DNA from: Streptomyces sp. Q6
Lineage (GTDB): Bacteria; Actinomycetota; Actinomycetes; Streptomycetales; Streptomycetaceae
DNA length: 64,000 nt
Assembly: GCF_036967205.1 (NCBI RefSeq)
Contig: NZ_CP146022.1
Coordinates: 1,488,001-1,552,000, forward strand
Direction: 5' to 3'
Made by a program: the position numbers and the translations under genes. The notes below the pieces were generated by a model, which was not told where the DNA came from, did no database searches, and saw only the letters and a list, made by a program, of their open reading frames with translations. This document shows positions 46,479 to 56,247 of the stretch, piece by piece; position 1 is the first letter of the stretch; every line of letters starts with the position of its first letter.

Positions 46479-46521
46479 CGAACATGTTCGCTACGTACTT
46501 GTTCGTCACGAACATGTTCGT
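46479..46521. promoter_or_regulatory. Three operator-like palindromes at 15-bp spacing, probable TetR sites
   Basis: CGAACATGTTCG (46479-46490), a degenerate CGTACTTGTTCG (46494-46505) and CGAACATGTTCG again (46509-46520, extended to ACGAACATGTTCGT) have centres exactly 15 bp apart. They lie immediately upstream of the TetR gene at 46534. Confidence 0.75.
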
Positions 46522-46533
46522 TACCGTGGAGGC

Positions 46534-47217
46534 ATGACCTCGCGAACCCCCACCCCCCGCAGCCGCCGCGACCGTCCGGCCAAGGCCGCGCTCACCTACG
46601 AGGGGATCGTGGCCACGGCCGTACGGCTCATGGAGTCGGAAGGGCTGCAACGCGTAACAATGCGGCGGCTGGCCCAGGAGCTCGACACCGGTCCCGCCTC
46701 GCTCTACGTGTACGTGGCGAACACGGCCGAGCTGCACGCCGCGATCCTCGAAGAGCTGCTCGGAGCGGTCGACCTGAGCCCCGTCCGGGGCCAGGGCGAC
46801 TGGCGCGACCGGCTGGCGGCGGTGCTCACCTCGTACACCGGCGTGCTCTTCACGCACCCGAGCCTCGCCCACTCCGCGCTGGTGGCCCGCCCCTCGGGGC
46901 GGAACTACCTGGCGCTGGTCGAGGCCGTGCTCGCCCTGCTGCACGAGGGCGGTGTGCCCGACGCGCAGGCGGCCTGGGGCGTCGACGTGCTGTTGCAGGT
47001 GGCCACGGCCACCGCCGCGGAGCAGTCGGCCCGTGGCAGCGGCGCGCCCGAAGGGGATCACGACGCGCTCGTGGCCGCGCTGCGCGGGGTCGGCGCCGAG
47101 CACCATCCGCGGATCGCGGCGATCGGCGACGACCTCTTCTCCGGAAGCCCCGAAGGGCGGCTCGCCTGGATCTTCCGCGCTGTCATCAACGGCACCGCAG
47201 CCACACCGAGGACCTGA
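46534..47217 (+). CDS. TetR-family transcriptional regulator
   Basis: 227 aa. Basic N-terminal arm, then a TetR helix-turn-helix (VTMRRLAQELDTGPASLYVY), and a C-terminal ligand domain of the TetR_C type (LLHEGGVPDAQAAWGVDVLL). It lies 40 bp upstream of a TetX-like monooxygenase on the same strand and likely represses both through the triple operator before its own start. GGAGG is only one base from the ATG, so translation may be leaderless. Confidence 0.9.
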   Translation: MTSRTPTPRSRRDRPAKAALTYEGIVATAVRLMESEGLQRVTMRRLAQELDTGPASLYVYVANTAELHAAILEELLGAVDLSPVRGQGDWRDRLAAVLTSYTGVLFTHPSLAHSALVARPSGRNYLALVEAVLALLHEGGVPDAQAAWGVDVLLQVATATAAEQSARGSGAPEGDHDALVAALRGVGAEHHPRIAAIGDDLFSGSPEGRLAWIFRAVINGTAATPRT

Positions 47218-47257
47218 CCCCGTCCCCCGCCCACCCTCACAGAAGCGAGTGATCGAC

Positions 47258-48406
47258 ATGAACTCCCACCACCCCATCACCGTCGTCGGCGCCGGCCTCG
47301 GCGGGCTGACGCTCGCCCGCGTCCTGCACGTCCACGGGATCGACGCCGTGGTCCTCGACCTCGACGCCTCCGCGGACGCCCGCGCGCAGGGCGGCATGCT
47401 CGACATCCATGAGGAGAGCGGCCAGGCCGCTCTGCACGCCGCGCAGCTCTACGACGCGTTCCGCGCCAAGGTGCACCCCGGCGGCGAGGCCATGCGCGTA
47501 CTCGACCGGCACGCGCGCGTGCTGCGCGAGGAGGCCGACGACGGGGCGGGCGACCGGCCCGAGATCGACCGGGGCGACCTGCGCGACCTGCTCCTCGGGT
47601 CGCTCCCCGACGGCACCGTGCGCTGGGGCACCAAGGTCACCGCCGCCCGCCCGCTGGGCGACGGGCGCCACGAGGTGACGCTCGCCGACGGCTCCGTCTT
47701 CACGACCGGGCTGCTGATCGGGGCCGACGGCGCCTGGTCGCGGATCCGTCCGCTGCTCTCGTCCGCCCTGCCCGCGTACACGGGGATCTCCTTCGTCGAG
47801 CTCGACCTCCATGACGTGGCGAACCGGCATCCGCGGGCCGCGAAGCTGATCGGCGGCGGCATGTTCTTCGCCCTCGGGGAGCGCAAGGGATTCCTCGCGC
47901 ACCTGGAGACCGACGGCAGCGTGCACGTGTACACCGCTCTGGAGCTGCCCGAGGACGGGCTCGCGGCCATCGACTTCACCGACACCGACGGGGCGAAGGC
48001 CGCGCTCCTGGAGCACTTCACGGGCTGGGCGCCGCAGTTGCGCGCGCTCGTCACCGACGCGGACGGCCCGCTGGTGCCGCGGCTGATCCACGCGCTGCCC
48101 GTCGGACACCGCTGGGAGCGCGTGCCCGGGGTGACCCTGCTGGGCGACGCGGCGCACCTCATGTCGCCGTTCGCCGGCGAGGGCGCCAATCTCGCCATGG
48201 CCGACGGCGCGGACCTCGGGCGCTGCCTCGCCGAGCACCCGGACGACGTCGAGGCGGCGCTGGCGGCCTACGAGGCGGTCATGTTCCCGCGCGCCGAGGA
48301 GAAGGCACGGGAGTCCTTCGAGGGCCTCGACATGATCTTCGACGACCGGGCGCCGCAGCCGCTGCTCGACATGTTCGCCGCGGGCGACGCCCGGCCGGAC
48401 GCCTGA
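47258..48406 (+). CDS. FAD-dependent monooxygenase, TetX-like
   Basis: 382 aa group A flavin monooxygenase: GxGxxG in VVGAGLGGLTLARVL, the DG motif region LIGADGAWSRIRP, and the FAD/ribityl motif GDAAHLMSPFAGEGANLAMA. The last closely follows TetX-type tetracycline destructases, but members also hydroxylate other aromatics, so activity on tetracyclines is not implied. Start ATG 47258. Paired with the upstream TetR gene, which suggests substrate-induced expression. Confidence 0.88.
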   Translation: MNSHHPITVVGAGLGGLTLARVLHVHGIDAVVLDLDASADARAQGGMLDIHEESGQAALHAAQLYDAFRAKVHPGGEAMRVLDRHARVLREEADDGAGDRPEIDRGDLRDLLLGSLPDGTVRWGTKVTAARPLGDGRHEVTLADGSVFTTGLLIGADGAWSRIRPLLSSALPAYTGISFVELDLHDVANRHPRAAKLIGGGMFFALGERKGFLAHLETDGSVHVYTALELPEDGLAAIDFTDTDGAKAALLEHFTGWAPQLRALVTDADGPLVPRLIHALPVGHRWERVPGVTLLGDAAHLMSPFAGEGANLAMADGADLGRCLAEHPDDVEAALAAYEAVMFPRAEEKARESFEGLDMIFDDRAPQPLLDMFAAGDARPDA

Positions 48407-48499
48407 CGCCTCGCCCCCGTCTGCGGAGTTGACCTGGAGTGCGCTCCACGTCATAGCGTCGGCGGGGTCAGGAACGCTCCCCGCCCTTGGAGGCCACCC

Positions 48500-49486
<987 letters not shown>

Positions 49487-49488
49487 GC

Positions 49489-49531
49489 ACGAGCGGCCCG
49501 GCGGCGTCCGTTCCGGCGCCGGGCCGCTCGT
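49489..49531. terminator. Bidirectional intrinsic terminator
   Basis: Perfect 15-bp arms ACGAGCGGCCCGGCG (49489-49503) and CGCCGGGCCGCTCGT (49517-49531) with a 13-nt loop, centred between the convergent stops at 49486 and 49543. Confidence 0.88.
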
Positions 49532-49542
49532 CCCCCGCGGTC

Positions 49543-52023
49543 TCAGTCCTTCTTGAGCCTGAGGAAGGTCACCGAGTTCGCCGGGAAGGTGTACGAGAAC
49601 GTGTCGGCGACCCCGTCGAACGTGGAGGTCACCGGCTTCACCGGTGTCTCGGTCGCGCTGTTCTCGGCGTCGGGCGCGGCGGCCAGTGTGGTCACCGTGG
49701 CCTTCCGCTCGACGTCGGCGCCCCCGAGGTCCACCGTCGTCCGGGCCTGCGCGTCCTGGGCGTTGACGACCTTGACGATCAGGTCACCGGTCTTCTTGTC
49801 ACGCGTGACGACCTGCCGGAACGGCTCCGCGGGCTTGTCGTCCTTGAAGGAGCCCCACTCCTGCCCGTCGAGGAAGAGCGTGACCTGGCGGCCGCGCACC
49901 TTGATGTCGACGTCGTAGGAGCGGCCGGTCTCGATGGTCCCGGCCTTGGCGATCAGCGTCGACTTCCCGCCGTTCACGGCCTGCTCGACGGCGGACTGGG
50001 TGTTGTTCCAGCCTCCCAGGTTCCACCAGTAGTAGTTCCCGGTGTCCTTGACGCCGAAGGCGACGAGGAAGCCTTCCTTGCCGGACTTCTTGGTGGCCTT
50101 CACGTGCAGGTCGTAGTTCCGCCAGCTCGGGTCACCCGCGGTGACCATGGTGTTCTCGGCGGCCTCGTCGGACTGCACGTACTGGCCGTCCTGGACGCTC
50201 CAGCTCCCGCGGCCGGAGCCGGTCCAGCGGGCGGCGTCACCGCTGAAGTCGTCGCCGAACAGGGCGTTCCCGTCGGCGTCCGTGACCTTCACGTCGTCGT
50301 ACGCGGCGCTCGTCGCCCAGGTCGACAGGCCCACGGCGCCGGTGATCGGTTCGAGGGTCGACGGGGTGGCGGTGCCGGTCGAGGGGACGACCTGGTCGCC
50401 GACGTTGCGCATGAACAGTTTCTGCACCTCGTAGTCGGCCGAGCCCCACGACTTCTGGTCGTTGAACCAGATCATGTCGGGCGCCCACTGCACGGTGTCG
50501 TCGCGGGCGAACAGCGGGGCGTAGGAGGCGAGCTTCACGACGTCGGCGTTGCGCTCCAGTCCCGTCATGTAGGCCGCTTCCGACAGGGCGTTGGACCACT
50601 TGTTGCCGAGGGAGGCGTACTCGCCGAGGAAGACCTTGGGGCCGCTCCTGTCGTACGTGTCGTAGCGGTCGTTGTTCTGGAGGAACCACTGCGGACTGTT
50701 GTAGTAGTGCTCGTCGACCATGTCGACGCGGGCGTCCTTGTTGAGCTTCCAGGCCGTGTCGAACGTCGAACCGGAGTCGTCGGGGCCGGAGTTGGAGATG
50801 ACCTTGACGTCCGGGTACCTGGCGGCGACGGCCGTGCGGAACTGTGTGAAGCGCGCGAAGAACTCCTCGGGCAGGTTCTCCTCGTTGCCGACCTCCAGGT
50901 GCGTGAGGTGGAAGGACTTCGGGTGGCCCATCTCGGCGCGGAGCTTGCCCCACTTGCTGGTGACCGGGCCGTTGGCGAACTCGATCAGGTCGAGCGTGTC
51001 CTGGATGTGCCGCTTCAGGAGCGCGTCGTCGTCGGTGGCCCGGTTCTGGCCGCAGCCGGTGACGAGTGCGGGCACGACGGGCAGCGCCATCGCGCCGATG
51101 TCCTCGGCGAACTGGAAGTACTCGTAGTAGCCGAGGCCGTAACTCTGGTTGTAGCCCCAGAAGTTGGCGTTCGTCGCGCGCTGCTCGACCGGGCCGACGG
51201 TGTCCTTCCACTGGTACGAGCGCTTGCGCTCGTAGCCGGACGCCGCGTCGTAGCCCGCCATGGAGCCGGTGTTGACGAGGCAGCCGCCGGGGAAGCGCAC
51301 GAAGCCGGGCTTCAGGGCGGCGACCTTCTCGGCGAGGTCCTTGCGCAGGCCGTTCCTGCGGCCCTTGTAGGTGTCCCGGGGGAACAGCGAGACCATGTCG
51401 AGCGCGGTGTCCGCCGACGAGGTGACGGAGAGCCGGCCGGTGGTGCCGGCGCGCGTGGCCGTGAACGTCGCCGTGTACTTGGCCCAGCCTCCGCGCGTGG
51501 CCACCCGCGCGGCCGTGGCCAGCGCGCCGTCGGCGTCGCTCAGCCGCACGCTCAGCGTCGAGTCGCCCCGCGCCCACACCGAGAAGTCGTACGTCCCGCC
51601 CTTCACGACGGTGATCCCGGTGCCGTACGCGGAGTTCGTGACGGTCGAACCGGCGCCCAGGGAGAGGTAGGTGCGGTTGCGGGCGTTGAGCCGGCCGGCG
51701 TCGTCGACGACCTTCGCCGTCCCGTCGACCGTCCACGCGGTGAGCGGCGTGTACGCCTTGTTGTCGGCCGTCGAGTACTCGAAGGACCGGTTCTGGAGCA
51801 GTTCGGCGTAGAGCCCGCCGTCGGCGGCCCGGTTGATGTCCTCGAAGAAGACGCCGTACATCGTGTCGTCGATCGTCGCGCCCGTGCGGCTCGGGTCGAC
51901 GGTGACCGTGTAGTCGGTGACGTCGTCGGCCACGGCCGAGGGCGTGACCGCGGTGCCGGCCAGCAGTGCTCCCACCGCGGCTCCGAGCCCGAGTCTCCAG
52001 CGCCTGCGTCGTCCACGCGTCAT
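49543..52023 (-). CDS. Secreted alpha-L-arabinofuranosidase, GH51, with C-terminal carbohydrate-related insert
   Basis: 826 aa from ATG 52023 (GGGGAAG upstream; ATG 52035 also possible). The signal peptide with twin Arg-rich start ends near AVA-DDVTDY. The GH51 catalytic domain has the acid/base Glu in HLEVGNEENLP and the nucleophile Glu in KVFLGEYASLG. A jelly-roll domain of ~140 residues lies before the catalytic domain (YDFSVWARGDSTLSVRL), and a LamG/DUF1080-like domain (WSVQDGQYVQSDE, YYWWNLGGWNNTQ) is inserted near the C-terminus. Releases arabinose from arabinoxylan-type plant polymers outside the cell. Single-gene unit ending at the shared terminator. Confidence 0.93.
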   Translation of the reverse strand: MTRGRRRRWRLGLGAAVGALLAGTAVTPSAVADDVTDYTVTVDPSRTGATIDDTMYGVFFEDINRAADGGLYAELLQNRSFEYSTADNKAYTPLTAWTVDGTAKVVDDAGRLNARNRTYLSLGAGSTVTNSAYGTGITVVKGGTYDFSVWARGDSTLSVRLSDADGALATAARVATRGGWAKYTATFTATRAGTTGRLSVTSSADTALDMVSLFPRDTYKGRRNGLRKDLAEKVAALKPGFVRFPGGCLVNTGSMAGYDAASGYERKRSYQWKDTVGPVEQRATNANFWGYNQSYGLGYYEYFQFAEDIGAMALPVVPALVTGCGQNRATDDDALLKRHIQDTLDLIEFANGPVTSKWGKLRAEMGHPKSFHLTHLEVGNEENLPEEFFARFTQFRTAVAARYPDVKVISNSGPDDSGSTFDTAWKLNKDARVDMVDEHYYNSPQWFLQNNDRYDTYDRSGPKVFLGEYASLGNKWSNALSEAAYMTGLERNADVVKLASYAPLFARDDTVQWAPDMIWFNDQKSWGSADYEVQKLFMRNVGDQVVPSTGTATPSTLEPITGAVGLSTWATSAAYDDVKVTDADGNALFGDDFSGDAARWTGSGRGSWSVQDGQYVQSDEAAENTMVTAGDPSWRNYDLHVKATKKSGKEGFLVAFGVKDTGNYYWWNLGGWNNTQSAVEQAVNGGKSTLIAKAGTIETGRSYDVDIKVRGRQVTLFLDGQEWGSFKDDKPAEPFRQVVTRDKKTGDLIVKVVNAQDAQARTTVDLGGADVERKATVTTLAAAPDAENSATETPVKPVTSTFDGVADTFSYTFPANSVTFLRLKKD

Positions 52024-52148
52024 ACGCTTCCCCATCCTTCACAGCGGTAACGGAAGTGTTCGAAATCTCGTACGTCGTCCTAAACTGCGAACGGCAAGAT
52101 AGGAAGCGACGGACCACGCGTCAACGGTTGGCGCAGAGGTGAACGGGA

Positions 52149-52655
52149 GTGATGTGGGTGAGGGGCGAACTCTGGCCGGTTTCCGACGTGTTGGCGTTCC
52201 TCGCGGGGCGCTGGCAGGTCGAGCGGACCGTGCGCGACCTCGCCGACGACGTGACCGCCACGTTCACCGGGACGACGGACTTCACCGACCTCGACGACGG
52301 GGACGCCGGGGGCGGGCTGCTGCACTTCGAGTCCGGCGTCTTCGCGTGGCGCGGCACGTCACGCCCCGCCGAGCGCACCCTGCGCTACCTGCCCGACCCG
52401 TCCGGCGAGACGCCGGGGACCGCCGTCGTGCACTTCTCCGACGGACGCTTCTTCCACGGCCTCGATCTGCGCACCGGTCACCACGTCGCGGACCACCCGT
52501 GCTCCGCGGACCTCTACCGCGGCGAGTTCACCGTGTACGACGCCGACCGGTGGCGGACGGTCTGGCGCGTGAAGGGACCGGCCAAGGACCTGGTCCTCAC
52601 GACGGACTACCGCCGAGCCGCAGACTCCACCGGCCGGGACGGCCGACGACCGTGA
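52149..52655 (+). CDS. DUF6314-family protein
   Basis: 168 aa. The opening VLAFLAGRWQVERTVRDLAD and later LLHFESGVFAWRG, VHFSDGRFFHGLDL and WRVKGPAKDLVLTTDYRR follow the DUF6314 lipocalin-like beta-barrel pattern. No known activity. Start is uncertain: GTG 52149, ATG 52152, or GTG 52158, which has the best ribosome-binding-site spacing. The opposing frame at 52597-52878 overlaps its last 59 bp. Confidence 0.8.
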   Translation: MMWVRGELWPVSDVLAFLAGRWQVERTVRDLADDVTATFTGTTDFTDLDDGDAGGGLLHFESGVFAWRGTSRPAERTLRYLPDPSGETPGTAVVHFSDGRFFHGLDLRTGHHVADHPCSADLYRGEFTVYDADRWRTVWRVKGPAKDLVLTTDYRRAADSTGRDGRRP

Positions 52656-52878
52656 CCGCCGACAGGGGCCGCGCGTCGATGGTCACGTACGTCGACGGCG
52701 GCGCCTTCAGCGCGTGGACGAGCGCGGCGCGGACCACCGACGGCTCCGCGACGGCCTCCCTGCGGCTGCCGTCGCACGGCCGGGTGTCCAGCCAGGAGCC
52801 GATGCCCGCGATGAACGCGAGCGGCGACTCCCCGCCGTGCGGCGCCGAGCGGGGATCACCGAGCCGGCGGACGCCCAT
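52597..52878 (-). pseudogene. Possible gene remnant, unknown
   Basis: A coding-like minus frame (LDTRPCDGSRREAVAEPSVV, RAALVHALKAPPSTYVTIDA) with an open extension further upstream (LAAAELRYCAATPAQPAL) but no good start or ribosome-binding site. It fills most of the ~400-bp gap between the DUF6314 and GNAT genes. I do not recognise the family; it may be a degenerate gene or chance. Confidence 0.25.
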
Positions 52879-53058
52879 GTCGCAGTCGCGCAGCGCGGGT
52901 TGGGCCGGGGTCGCCGCGCAGTACCGTAGCTCGGCGGCGGCGAGCGCGCCGAGGTCGGGCGGCGACGAGCGTGACGCCGAGCTGCCTGCGCGTGATCGTG
53001 TGACCCGTCGGCAGCCCAGGTCAAGGTGTCACACAGGGCGGCCGCCGGGCGCCGTTCC

Positions 53059-53514
53059 TCAGCGCGGTCGCGGCCGCAGCGACTGGTCGAAGTAGAAGAC
53101 CATCCACTGGTCGGGGCCGGGCAGCGGTTCGAAGCCCACCTCGGCGTACACCGCGTGCGCGTCCTTGGTGGCGAGCAGGATGCGGCGGACGCCCATCGGC
53201 CCCATGTGGTCGCGGACGGCGGCCGCGAGGGCCTTGCCGAGGCCCTTGCCGCGCACCTTTCGGTCCACGTACACGTCGCAGAGCCAGCCGAACGTGGCGT
53301 GGTCCGTGACGACCCGGGCGTAGCCGACCTGCTCTCCCGAACCGACGTCGTACACCCCGAAGTTGAGGGAGCCCTCCATCGCCTTGTCCTGCTTCTCGCG
53401 CGGGCGGTGCATGGCCCAGTACGCGTCGGTGGACAGCCAGTGGTGAACCCGCGCCGCGTCTATGCGCGCGGAGTCGGCGGAGATCTCGTATCCGTCCGGA
53501 AGGTACGTCGTCAT
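53059..53514 (-). CDS. GNAT-family N-acetyltransferase
   Basis: 151 aa. The acetyl-CoA-binding motif A is present: LCDVYVDRKVRGKGLGKALA (R-x-x-G-x-G/A), then motif B with VYAEVGFEPL. Substrate unknown; similar short proteins acetylate small amines or peptides. The start ATG 53514 has no clear ribosome-binding site. The MocR gene ends 44 bp upstream. Confidence 0.92.
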   Translation of the reverse strand: MTTYLPDGYEISADSARIDAARVHHWLSTDAYWAMHRPREKQDKAMEGSLNFGVYDVGSGEQVGYARVVTDHATFGWLCDVYVDRKVRGKGLGKALAAAVRDHMGPMGVRRILLATKDAHAVYAEVGFEPLPGPDQWMVFYFDQSLRPRPR

Positions 53515-53557
53515 ACGAGGAGCGTCGCAGGTCAGCCCGGCCGTAGTCGAGCTGGGC

Positions 53558-54994
53558 TCAGCCCGGGAGAAGTTCGTCACAGGCCACGCGGAGCCGTCGT
53601 ACGCCCTCGGTGATCTCCGCCGTGCCCGCGGCGGCCACGAAGCTCAGCCGGATGTACGGGGCCGGGGACTCGGCCGCGAAGTACGGGCCGCCGGGTGCCA
53701 CCGCGACGCCGGCCCGCAGCGCGCCGCCGACGAGCCGCCGCTCGTCCGTGCCGTCGGGCAGCCGCAGCCACAGGTGGTAGCCGCCGACCGGGACGTGCGT
53801 CAGGGACAGCTCCGGCACCTGCCCGGTGACGGCGGTGGTCAGGGTGTCGCGGCGCTGCTTCAACTCCCTCGCCACGGTCCGCAGATGGCGCGGCCAGGCC
53901 GGAGAGCCGACGAGTTCGAGCGTCGCCTCCTGGAGGGGGCCGGGCACGAAGAGGTGGTCGACGACCTGGATGGCGCGCAGCCGCTCCAGGACGGGGCCGC
54001 GTGCGGCGAGGCAGCCGATCCGCAGGCTCGGCGAGGTGGCCTTGGTGAGCGAGCAGACGTGCACGACGACGCCGTCGGGGTCGTCGGTGGCGAGCGGCAT
54101 GGGCAGCGGCCCGGCGTCCTCGTGCACGAGGCGGCGCACGAAGTCGTCCTCGATGACGAACGCCCCGGCCTCCCGGGCGATCCGCAGCACCTCGGGCCGC
54201 CGCTCCGCGGAGAGCACCGCGCCGGTCGGGTTCTGGAACAGGGGCTGGCACACGAAGAGGCGGGCGCCGGTCGCCTTGAACGCCTGCGCGAGCAGGTGCG
54301 GGCGCACCCCGTCCCGGTCGACGGGCACCGGCACCGGGCGCAGGCCTTCGGCGCGCGCGATCGCCAACATGCCCGGATAGGTGGGCGATTCGACCAGGAC
54401 GGGGGCGCCGGGCGGGGCGAGCGCGCGCAGCGCCGTGGCGAGCGCGGACTGGCCTCCGGCGGTGACGAGCACCTCGGCCGCGGTGACCGCACCGCCGATA
54501 CCGCGCGCGAACCACGAGCGCAGTTCGGGCAGTCCGTCGACGGGCGGCCGGTTCCACGCGCCGGGGCGGCGGCCCGCGCGGGCGAGCGCGGCGGCCATCG
54601 CGGCGGTGGGCTGGAGGTTCTGGTGCAGATAACCGCCGTTGAACTCGATGACGCCGGGCGGCGGCGCGGCCAGCGTCATCAGGACCCCGGAGGCGTCGAC
54701 GGCGCGCGGCACCAGCTCGGTGGCGGAGTCGGCGCTGAGCGCGACCTCCTGCCAGGACGTGTCGCCCACGGGGACGGTGGCGCGCGGCGCGGCCTTGTAG
54801 GCGCCCGCGCCGGGCCGCGTCACCACGAGGCCCTCGGCGGACAGCTGGGCGAGGGCCCGCGACACGGTCACCGGGCTGACCCGGAACCGCTCGACGAGGG
54901 CCCGGCTCGACGGCAGCTTCTCATCGACCGAGTAGCGCTTCAGCTCATCCTTGAGCTGTTTCGCCAGTTCACTCACGCTGCTACTCTCGTGCAT
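53558..54994 (-). CDS. MocR-type regulator (GntR HTH fused to PLP aminotransferase fold)
   Basis: 478 aa. N-terminal GntR winged helix (SSRALVERFRVSPVTVSRAL) joined to a type-I aminotransferase fold with the PLP lysine in VCSLTKATSPSLRIGCL and the region GGQSALATALRAL. MocR proteins use the PLP pocket to sense amino acids or vitamin B6. It may start at ATG 54994, overlapping the divergent exporter's start, or at GTG 54976. It is divergent from an EamA exporter, probably its target. Confidence 0.92.
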   Translation of the reverse strand: MHESSSVSELAKQLKDELKRYSVDEKLPSSRALVERFRVSPVTVSRALAQLSAEGLVVTRPGAGAYKAAPRATVPVGDTSWQEVALSADSATELVPRAVDASGVLMTLAAPPPGVIEFNGGYLHQNLQPTAAMAAALARAGRRPGAWNRPPVDGLPELRSWFARGIGGAVTAAEVLVTAGGQSALATALRALAPPGAPVLVESPTYPGMLAIARAEGLRPVPVPVDRDGVRPHLLAQAFKATGARLFVCQPLFQNPTGAVLSAERRPEVLRIAREAGAFVIEDDFVRRLVHEDAGPLPMPLATDDPDGVVVHVCSLTKATSPSLRIGCLAARGPVLERLRAIQVVDHLFVPGPLQEATLELVGSPAWPRHLRTVARELKQRRDTLTTAVTGQVPELSLTHVPVGGYHLWLRLPDGTDERRLVGGALRAGVAVAPGGPYFAAESPAPYIRLSFVAAAGTAEITEGVRRLRVACDELLPG

Positions 54995-55008
54995 GAGGAC
55001 TGAGAATA
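54982..55008. promoter_or_regulatory. Face-to-face promoters over shared start codons
   Basis: Plus strand -10 TACTCT (54982-54987) and minus strand -10 TATTCT (55008-55003) flank CATG at 54992-54995, which holds both start codons. Each would start transcription at or next to its own ATG, giving leaderless, mutually exclusive transcripts. -35 boxes are weak. Confidence 0.45.
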
Positions 55009-55940
55009 GCGCTACCGACCATCATGCGATAGCGGTCGCCGAGCGGACCGGGGCGCCGTCGCCTTCGAAGGACCGCCCGGTAGGCACCGCCTCCGGCACC
55101 CTGCTCGCCGCTCTCGGCGTCACCACGTTCTCCCTCACGTTCCCCTCCACCGCCTGGGGTCTCGAGGGCTTCGGCGCCTGGTCGCTGGTCAGCCTGCGCA
55201 TCGTGCTCGCGGCGGTGATCGCCGGGGCGTGCCTGCTCGCGCGGCGCGTCCGGCTCCCGGAGCGCCGCCACTGGGCCGGGCTCGCGGTCGTCACGGCCGG
55301 GGTGGTACTCGGCTTCCCGATCCTCACGACGCTCGCGCTCCGGACGGCGACGACGGCGCACTCGGCCGTGGTGGTGGGCCTGTTGCCGCTGACGACCGCG
55401 GTCTTCTCGTCCCTGCGCACGGGCGCCCGGCCGTCCCGTACGTTCTGGGTCGCGGCCTGCGCGGGCGCGGCCGCCGTCATCGCCTTCACCGTGCAGCAGA
55501 GCGGGGGCGCCCTCACCCGGGCCGATCTCTGCCTCTTCGGGGCGCTGCTGATCTGCGCGGCCGGCTACACGGAGGGCGGCAGGCTCGCCAAGGTGATGCC
55601 GGGGTGGCAGGTCACCGGCTGGGCGCTGGTGCTGTGCCTGCCGTTCGCCGTGGTCGGGGCCGCCGTCTCGCTCGCGTACGAGCCCGTGCGCCTCACCGGC
55701 CACGCGGTCATCGGCCTGATGTGGGTGGCGACGGTCTCGCAGTTCGTCGGCCTGGTCGTCTGGTACAGGGGCATGGCCGTCATCGGCGTCCCCAAGGCGA
55801 GCCAACTCCAGCTCGCCCAGCCGCTGTTGACCCTGGTCTGGTCGGTGTTCCTGCTCGGCGAGTCGCTGCCGGTCGCGGCGCCGCTCACCGCGCTGGCGGT
55901 TCTCGTCTGCATCGCGGTCACCCAGCGCGCCCGCGGCTGA
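54993..55940 (+). CDS. DMT-superfamily exporter (EamA)
   Basis: 315 aa, ten transmembrane helices in two EamA repeats (LLAALGVTTFSLTFPSTAWG and LCLFGALLICAAGYTEGGRL). The C-terminal EamA signature is PKASQLQLAQPLLTLVWSVF. Probably exports an amino acid or other metabolite. Start ATG 54993 lacks a ribosome-binding site and appears leaderless. Divergent from the MocR gene, its probable regulator. Confidence 0.92.
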   Translation: MRTENSATDHHAIAVAERTGAPSPSKDRPVGTASGTLLAALGVTTFSLTFPSTAWGLEGFGAWSLVSLRIVLAAVIAGACLLARRVRLPERRHWAGLAVVTAGVVLGFPILTTLALRTATTAHSAVVVGLLPLTTAVFSSLRTGARPSRTFWVAACAGAAAVIAFTVQQSGGALTRADLCLFGALLICAAGYTEGGRLAKVMPGWQVTGWALVLCLPFAVVGAAVSLAYEPVRLTGHAVIGLMWVATVSQFVGLVVWYRGMAVIGVPKASQLQLAQPLLTLVWSVFLLGESLPVAAPLTALAVLVCIAVTQRARG

Positions 55941-56025
55941 CCCGGCCGCCGCACCGGGGTCTCAACTCCCCAGCTGGGCCGTAGACTTGCGGAAAATCAC
56001 GGGCACGGCGAGGAGGTCACTCCTG

Positions 56026-56247
56026 ATGCGCGCAACCGTAGGCGACCAGCTCCTGATGCACGGCCGGATCGTCGGGCAGCACGACAGGGTCGCCCAGATC
56101 ATCGAGGTGCTCGGCGTCGACGGCGGGCCGCCGTTCCGCGTCCGCTTCGAGGACGGCCACGAGGCGATCATGTCGCCGGGCCCCGACGCGGTCGTCCGGC
56201 ACGGGACGAGTCACGAGGCGAACCGGGAGCAGCCGGGTCAGGTGTAG
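56026..56247 (+). CDS. DUF1918 protein
   Basis: 73 aa. MRATVGDQLLMHGRIVGQHD, IIEVLGVDGGPPFRVRFEDG and HEAIMSPGPDAVVRH match the small SH3-like DUF1918 family common in actinobacteria; molecular role unknown. Start ATG 56026 follows GAGGAG-like sequence. The last 10 bp overlap the 3' end of the opposing hydrolase gene. Confidence 0.92.
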   Translation: MRATVGDQLLMHGRIVGQHDRVAQIIEVLGVDGGPPFRVRFEDGHEAIMSPGPDAVVRHGTSHEANREQPGQV

